This document shows positions 53,800-56,108 of a stretch of DNA of 56,108 bases, in pieces. The position numbers were made by a program, and so were the translations under genes. This stretch comes from Pseudomonadota bacterium. GTDB lineage: Bacteria > Pseudomonadota > Alphaproteobacteria > Rhizobiales > Beijerinckiaceae. The DNA is taken from the NCBI GenBank assembly GCA_021813805.1, contig JAKAJL010000025.1, positions 1 to 56,108 of the forward strand, read 5' to 3'. A model generated the notes under the pieces. That model made no database searches. It had not been told where the DNA came from and worked only from the letters and a program-made list of their open reading frames with translations. The first letter of the stretch is position 1, and every line of letters starts with the position of its first letter.

Positions 53800-54657
53800 T
53801 TGACCGAGACTCATCTGGTTTCCACCGACTGGCTCGGCGAGCGTCTTGGCGCGCCGGGGATCGCCGTGGTGGACGCTTCCTGGCACATGCCCGACGCCAA
53901 CCGCAGTGGGGCGCAAGAATTTCGCGCGCGGCACATTCCCGGCGCGGTGTTCTTCGACATCGACGCCATCGCTGACAAATCGACCGATCTGCCGCACATG
54001 CTGCCCGATCCGGTCGCCTTTTCCAGCGCCATGCGCAAGCTCGGGATCGGCGACGGCATGAGCATCGTCGTCTATGACAGCCACGGCCTGTTCTCGGCGC
54101 CGCGCGTGTGGTGGACTTTTCGCGCCTTCGGCAAGCGCGACGTTTTCATCCTCGACGGCGGCCTGCCGAAATGGCTTGCGGAAGGGCGCGCGACCGCGGA
54201 GGGCGAGGCTCTGCCGCAACCCCGCCATTTCACCTGCCGGCTCGACCACGCATTTGTCGCGGCGCGCGACGACGTGAAAACGGCGAGCGCGCGGGCCGGC
54301 GAGACGGGCGCCCCGCAGATCGTCGATGCGCGTTCGGCCGCGCGCTTTCGCGGCGAGGAAGCCGAGCCGCGCGCCGGCGTGCGCTCGGGCCGGATTCCGG
54401 GCTCGTTCAATCTCCATTGGGAGGCCCTGTTGTCCGACGGAAGGCTGAAGCCGCCTCATGAGTTGGCGGCGGCTTTCGAAGGCGCCGGCGTCGATCTTGC
54501 CCGCCCGGTTATAACCACCTGCGGGTCGGGCGTCACCGCAGCGATCCTGTCGCTGGCGCTCGCCACGCTCGGCCGCGAAACCGCACCGGTCTATGACGGC
54601 TCCTGGTGCGATTGGGGAGGCTGCCCCGATCTGCCGCTCGCCACAGGCCCGGCATGA
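53800..54657 (+). CDS. sseA: 3-mercaptopyruvate sulfurtransferase (tandem rhodanese)
   Basis: A 285-aa protein with two rhodanese domains. The first is inactive-like (IAVVDASWHMPDANRSGAQEFRARHIPGAVFFDID, no catalytic Cys); the second (about 165-275) carries the persulfide cysteine C241 in TTCGSGVTAA, a loop typical of mercaptopyruvate rather than thiosulfate sulfurtransferases. Start is TTG at 53800 with GGGAGGAG four to ten nt upstream. It transfers sulfur from 3-mercaptopyruvate to thiol acceptors or cyanide. Confidence 0.92.
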   Translation: MTETHLVSTDWLGERLGAPGIAVVDASWHMPDANRSGAQEFRARHIPGAVFFDIDAIADKSTDLPHMLPDPVAFSSAMRKLGIGDGMSIVVYDSHGLFSAPRVWWTFRAFGKRDVFILDGGLPKWLAEGRATAEGEALPQPRHFTCRLDHAFVAARDDVKTASARAGETGAPQIVDARSAARFRGEEAEPRAGVRSGRIPGSFNLHWEALLSDGRLKPPHELAAAFEGAGVDLARPVITTCGSGVTAAILSLALATLGRETAPVYDGSWCDWGGCPDLPLATGPA

Positions 54658-54709
54658 GGCGCGTCCAGGCGTAAAATGCGTGATTTCACAGTCTTTTTCA
54701 TTGAACGAT

Positions 54710-54722
54710 AGGCAATTTGCCT
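54710..54722. promoter_or_regulatory. 13-bp perfect palindrome upstream of glnB
   Basis: AGGCAA-T-TTGCCT, in the 197-bp gap between sseA and glnB. A sequence TTGATCAA lies close by. No clear sigma-54 -24/-12 promoter or NtrC site was seen, so the role is unknown. Confidence 0.3.
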
Positions 54723-54791
54723 CCGAATTGATCAAATTGACGCCAAAATGTCCGCGCGGGCGCTTTTCCGCCGCGCGGCGCGGTGCTATGA

Positions 54792-55193
<402 letters not shown>

Positions 55194-55247
55194 CGGCCTT
55201 CGCCGAATTCTCTCCTTCAACGTCATCTCAAAAGAAGAGGCGCATCA

Positions 55248-56108
55248 ATGACGACTGCCAAGGACATTCTAAAAAAAATCAAGGACGAAGACATTAAATA
55301 CGTCGACCTCCGCTTCACCGATCCGCGCGGCAAATGGCAGCATGTGACCTTCGACATTTCGCTCGTCGATGAGGAATTCTTCTCCGAAGGCCAGATGTTC
55401 GACGGCTCGTCGATCTCCGGCTGGAAGGCGATCAATGAATCCGACATGAAGCTCATGCCCGATCCGGCCACCGCCACCATCGACCCCTTCTTCTCGGCCT
55501 CGACCCTGTCCATCGTCTGCGACGTTCTCGAACCGCTGACCGGCGAGCCCTATCACCGCGATCCGCGCGGCATCGCCAAGAAGGCCGAAGCCTATCTCAA
55601 GAACAGCGGCATCGGCGACACCGCCTATTTCGGCCCGGAAGCCGAATTCTTCGTCTTCGACGACGTGCGCTTCAAGGCCGATCCCTATAACACCGGCTTC
55701 ATCCTCGATTCGTCCGAACTGCCGACCAATTCCGACACCCCCTATGAGGGCGGCAACCTGGGCCACCGCGTCCGCACCAAGGGCGGCTATTTCCCGGTCC
55801 CGCCGGTCGACTCCGCCCAGGACATGCGCGGCGAAATGCTCGCGGCCATGGCGGCCATGGGCGCGCATGTCGAGAAGCACCACCACGAAGTGGCCTCGGC
55901 CCAGCACGAACTCGGCCTCAAGTTCGGCACGCTGACCACCATGGCCGACCACCTGCAGATCTATAAATACGCGATCCACATGGTCGCCCATTCCTATGGC
56001 AAGACCGCGACCTTCATGCCGAAGCCGATCTATGGCGACAACGGCTCGGGCATGCATGTCCACCAGTCGATCTGGAAGGGCGGCAAGCCGGTCATGGCCG
56101 GCAACAAA
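55248..56108 (+). CDS. glnA: glutamine synthetase type I (5' part)
   Basis: The first 287 codons of a GS-I enzyme that makes glutamine from glutamate, ammonia and ATP; the frame runs off the window end. Seen: the beta-grasp domain with [45 protein letters not shown], the metal-binding [31 protein letters not shown] and [15 protein letters not shown]. The adenylylation site would lie beyond the window. AAGAGG is seven nt before the ATG. Co-transcription with glnB is likely. Confidence 0.97.
   Translation, partial: MTTAKDILKKIKDEDIKYVDLRFTDPRGKWQHVTFDISLVDEEFFSEGQMFDGSSISGWKAINESDMKLMPDPATATIDPFFSASTLSIVCDVLEPLTGEPYHRDPRGIAKKAEAYLKNSGIGDTAYFGPEAEFFVFDDVRFKADPYNTGFILDSSELPTNSDTPYEGGNLGHRVRTKGGYFPVPPVDSAQDMRGEMLAAMAAMGAHVEKHHHEVASAQHELGLKFGTLTTMADHLQIYKYAIHMVAHSYGKTATFMPKPIYGDNGSGMHVHQSIWKGGKPVMAGNK

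Noticed and set aside
54700-54725. Possible sigma-54 promoter (GGCAATTTGC) before glnB
   Set aside because: The GG and GC elements are only 6 nt apart, whereas the -24/-12 elements need about 10.

Overview
The window comes from the chromosome of a GC-rich alphaproteobacterium, probably of the Hyphomicrobiales (Rhizobiales). Gene families, codon use and several conserved gene orders support this: tatA-tatB-tatC-serS-surE-pcm-nlpD-like, accB-accC, hom with recJ, and glnB-glnA. A Beijerinckiaceae or Methylocystaceae relative seems plausible, but no 16S gene or other decisive marker is present, so the genus is open. I see no rRNA genes, CRISPR arrays or prophage.

Region 1 (1-8.7 kb) is accessory and polysaccharide related. 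It starts with what looks like the end of an IS21-type element. Minus-strand genes follow: a GT2 glycosyltransferase, a WecG/TagA-type glycosyltransferase, a secreted glycosidase-like protein, a GNAT acyltransferase, and the tightly overlapping set wecG-like/wecB/wecC, which makes and uses UDP-ManNAc(A)-type sugars. A near-identical 24/25-bp motif lies upstream of two of these transcription units. Region 2 (9.3-15.8 kb) holds tRNA-Glu, recJ, a GST, a methyltransferase, hom and dgt on the minus strand, with erpA divergent from dgt. Region 3 (15.9-19.4 kb) is an overlapping operon: OpgC-like membrane protein, SGNH-like periplasmic protein and a fused two-domain kinase.

Region 4 (19.46-29 kb) is the most coherent metabolic unit: a PdhR/LldR-type GntR regulator, lutABC (L-lactate oxidation to pyruvate), then aceE, aceF and a lipoyl-domain lpdA (pyruvate to acetyl-CoA). 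Three 19-bp operator-like palindromes of identical spacing lie before the regulator, before lutA, and inside lutB. Together these encode a lactate-to-acetyl-CoA route that is probably controlled by one regulator. The homodimeric-type AceE is unusual for this group of bacteria.

Region 5 (29-44.5 kb) is mostly housekeeping: a solitary rfbD, a TonB-C-like secreted protein, a FUSC transporter, aroQ, moeA, the NlpD-like/pcm/surE/serS/Tat block, accBC, a DUF815 ATPase and small hypothetical genes. Region 6 (44.5-56.1 kb) has tRNA-Asn, two ribosomal RNA modification genes, an MFS transporter, photolyase, cysK, a P-type cation ATPase, a rhodanese-type sulfurtransferase, glnB and the 5' part of glnA, which runs off the window.
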